Below, piece after piece: positions 62,463 through 64,000 of a stretch of 64,000 nucleotides of DNA (position 1 is the stretch's first letter; each line of letters begins with the position of its first letter). This DNA is from Ferrovibrio sp046297595 (GTDB lineage: Bacteria > Pseudomonadota > Alphaproteobacteria > Ferrovibrionales > Ferrovibrionaceae): contig NZ_JBKBHT010000002.1 of assembly GCF_046297595.1 (NCBI RefSeq), positions 124,001-188,000 of the forward strand. Direction: 5' to 3'. Made by a program: the position numbers and the translations under genes. The notes below the pieces were generated by a model. That model had not been told where the DNA came from. It did no database searches and was given only the letters and a program-made list of their open reading frames with translations.

Positions 62463-64000
62463 ATGGCCGCCGCCCCCTTGTCAGGGACCAACACCGTGAA
62501 TCTGGACCGCAACAACCTGGACCGGGCCGCCTCGCCGTATCTTCAGCAGCACAGGGACAATCCGGTCCACTGGCAGATCTGGAGCCCCCAGGTGCTGGCC
62601 GCCGCCCAGGCGGCCAACAAGCCGATCCTGCTCAGCGTGGGCTATGCCGCCTGCCACTGGTGCCACGTGATGGCCCATGAAAGCTTCGAGAATCCGCAGA
62701 TCGCCGCGGTGATGAACGAGCTGTACGTGAATATCAAGGTCGACCGCGAGGAACGGCCGGATATCGACACGCTCTACATGAATGCCCTGCATATCCTGGG
62801 CGAACAGGGCGGCTGGCCGCTCACCATGTTCCTCACGCCCAAGGGCGAGCCCTTCTGGGGCGGTACATACTTCCCGCCCGAGCCGCGCTTCGGCCGGCCC
62901 GGCTTCGTGGAGGTGCTGCAAAAGGTGCATGAGGCCTGGCGCGACAAGCCGCAATCGGTGGCGCAGAACGTGAAGATGCTGGTGGGCGGCCTGCGCAGCA
63001 TGGCCAAGCCGCAATCGCGCGACCGCCTGGCCTTGAGCAACGACATACTGGACCAGGTGGCGGCGCAGATCGTCACCCATGTCGATCCCGAACATGGCGG
63101 CGTGGGCGGCGCGCCGAAATTCCCGCAGACCGGCCTGTTCGACCTGCTGTGGCGCGCATATCTGCGCACCGGCCAGGCCGATTACGCCAAAGCGGTGACC
63201 AACACGATTTCACGCATGGCCCAGGGCGGCATCTACGATCATCTGGGCGGCGGCTTCGCGCGGTATTCCACCGACGCGGAATGGCTGGCGCCGCATTTCG
63301 AGAAGATGCTGTACGACAATGCGCAGCTGCTCTCGCATATGGCGATGGTGGAGGCCGAGACACGCGATCCGGTGCTGCGCCAGCGCGTGATGGAAACCGT
63401 GGGCTGGGTCCTGCGCGAGATGATCACTGCGGACGGCGCTTTCGCCGCCACGCAGGACGCGGATTCGGAAGGCGAGGAAGGCAAGTTTTATATCTGGCAC
63501 AAGCCCGAGATCGAGCAGGTGCTGAGCCCGGAAGATGCCGCGCTGTTCTGCGCCGCCTATGACGTGACCGATGCCGGCAACTGGGAACACAAGACCATTC
63601 TGCGCCGCTCGCTGTCGCCCGATCTGAAGGATGCCGAGACCGAAGCCAAGCTCGCCGCCTGTCGTGCGAAGCTGCTGGCAGCGCGCGAACAGCGGATCAA
63701 GCCGGGTTGGGACGACAAGGTGCTGGCCGACTGGAACGGCCTGATGATCGCGACCCTGGCCGAACTGTCGCGCCAGTATCAACGGCCCGACTGGCTGGCA
63801 GCGGCCGAACGCGCCTATGATTTCATCGTCAACACGATGAGCGTGGGCGAGGTCAAGCTGGGCCACAGCTGGCGCAACGACATCCTGGTCTTCCCCGGCC
63901 TGCTCGACGATTACGCGGCGATGATGCGCGCGGCGCTCGCGCTGCATGAGGCCACCGGCAGCCCGGATTACCTGCGCCAGGCGCAGGCCTGGGCCGAGAC
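62463..64000 (+). CDS. Thioredoxin-domain / DUF255 (YyaL, spermatogenesis-associated 20-like) protein, partial
   Basis: Open to the right edge; 512 codons visible without a stop. N-terminal DUF255 thioredoxin-like domain with the diagnostic AACHWCHVMAHESFEN (CHWCH), then EQGGWPLTMFLTPKGEPFWG, and FARYSTDAEWLAPHFEKMLY in the following (alpha/alpha)6 barrel. The family (YyaL in Bacillus) has no firm catalytic assignment; the fold suggests a glycan-processing or redox role. The ATG is divergent from DUF6489, 55 bases away. Confidence 0.9.
   Translation, partial: MAAAPLSGTNTVNLDRNNLDRAASPYLQQHRDNPVHWQIWSPQVLAAAQAANKPILLSVGYAACHWCHVMAHESFENPQIAAVMNELYVNIKVDREERPDIDTLYMNALHILGEQGGWPLTMFLTPKGEPFWGGTYFPPEPRFGRPGFVEVLQKVHEAWRDKPQSVAQNVKMLVGGLRSMAKPQSRDRLALSNDILDQVAAQIVTHVDPEHGGVGGAPKFPQTGLFDLLWRAYLRTGQADYAKAVTNTISRMAQGGIYDHLGGGFARYSTDAEWLAPHFEKMLYDNAQLLSHMAMVEAETRDPVLRQRVMETVGWVLREMITADGAFAATQDADSEGEEGKFYIWHKPEIEQVLSPEDAALFCAAYDVTDAGNWEHKTILRRSLSPDLKDAETEAKLAACRAKLLAAREQRIKPGWDDKVLADWNGLMIATLAELSRQYQRPDWLAAAERAYDFIVNTMSVGEVKLGHSWRNDILVFPGLLDDYAAMMRAALALHEATGSPDYLRQAQAWAE

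Overview
The window is GC-rich, densely coded chromosomal DNA from an alphaproteobacterium, most likely a Rhodospirillales-type organism. Evidence: the mnmG-rsmG-parA-parB order with perfect parS sites, stand-alone PAS genes of the type abundant in Rhodospirillales, TRAP and ugp-type ABC transporters, and two matches to the alphaproteobacterial general-stress (EcfG) promoter. Genus is inference only. I see no rRNA, tRNA, CRISPR array, phage or insertion sequence. The last gene runs off the right edge.

Layout. 0-3 kb: an AraC-type regulator followed by a three-gene operon with two DUF2589 proteins; the gap between them has a 21-bp-spaced direct repeat and a long inverted repeat. 3.2-12.1 kb: a catabolic locus, with a 2-oxo-acid-type TRAP transporter, an odd metallo-beta-lactamase-fold protein and a flavin monooxygenase on one strand, and an SDR, a ketosteroid-dehydrogenase-like flavoprotein and an IclR regulator on the other. 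12.1-12.3 kb: a DUF1328 stress gene with its own promoter and terminator. 12.5-21.4 kb: a carbohydrate locus (secreted clan GH-A hydrolase, GPH-type symporter, ugp-like ABC importer, phosphodiesterase-like protein, Gfo/Idh oxidoreductase). 21.6-24.5 kb: small envelope genes. 24.6-27.5 kb: the copA-cueR copper operon with a textbook CueR promoter. 27.6-32.3 kb: signalling genes (two PAS proteins, an orphan response regulator, a chemoreceptor). 32.4-43.2 kb: mixed metabolism and envelope, including gentisate dioxygenase, a methyltransferase pair, an MFS drug pump, exonuclease III, a membrane-spanning patatin and a PA14 lipoprotein. 43.2-46.4 kb: an Anbu / alpha-E / ATP-grasp operon lacking the usual transglutaminase gene. 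46.6-48 kb: an ammonium transporter. 48.4-51.8 kb: envelope proteins and MsrB. 51.8-62.4 kb: the origin-proximal parB-parA-rsmG-mnmG block, parS sites, then about 4 kb of unrelated genes, then mnmE with a ferredoxin-like gene and DUF6489. 62.5 kb to the end: a partial DUF255 / thioredoxin-domain protein.

The least explained units are the AraC/DUF2589 operon, the reduced Anbu operon, the patatin with a membrane domain inserted in its catalytic fold, and the two-gene unit of a 384-residue unknown plus a methyltransferase. Start codons were chosen by ribosome-binding sites, overlaps and promoter positions, so several coding regions are shorter than the longest open frame.
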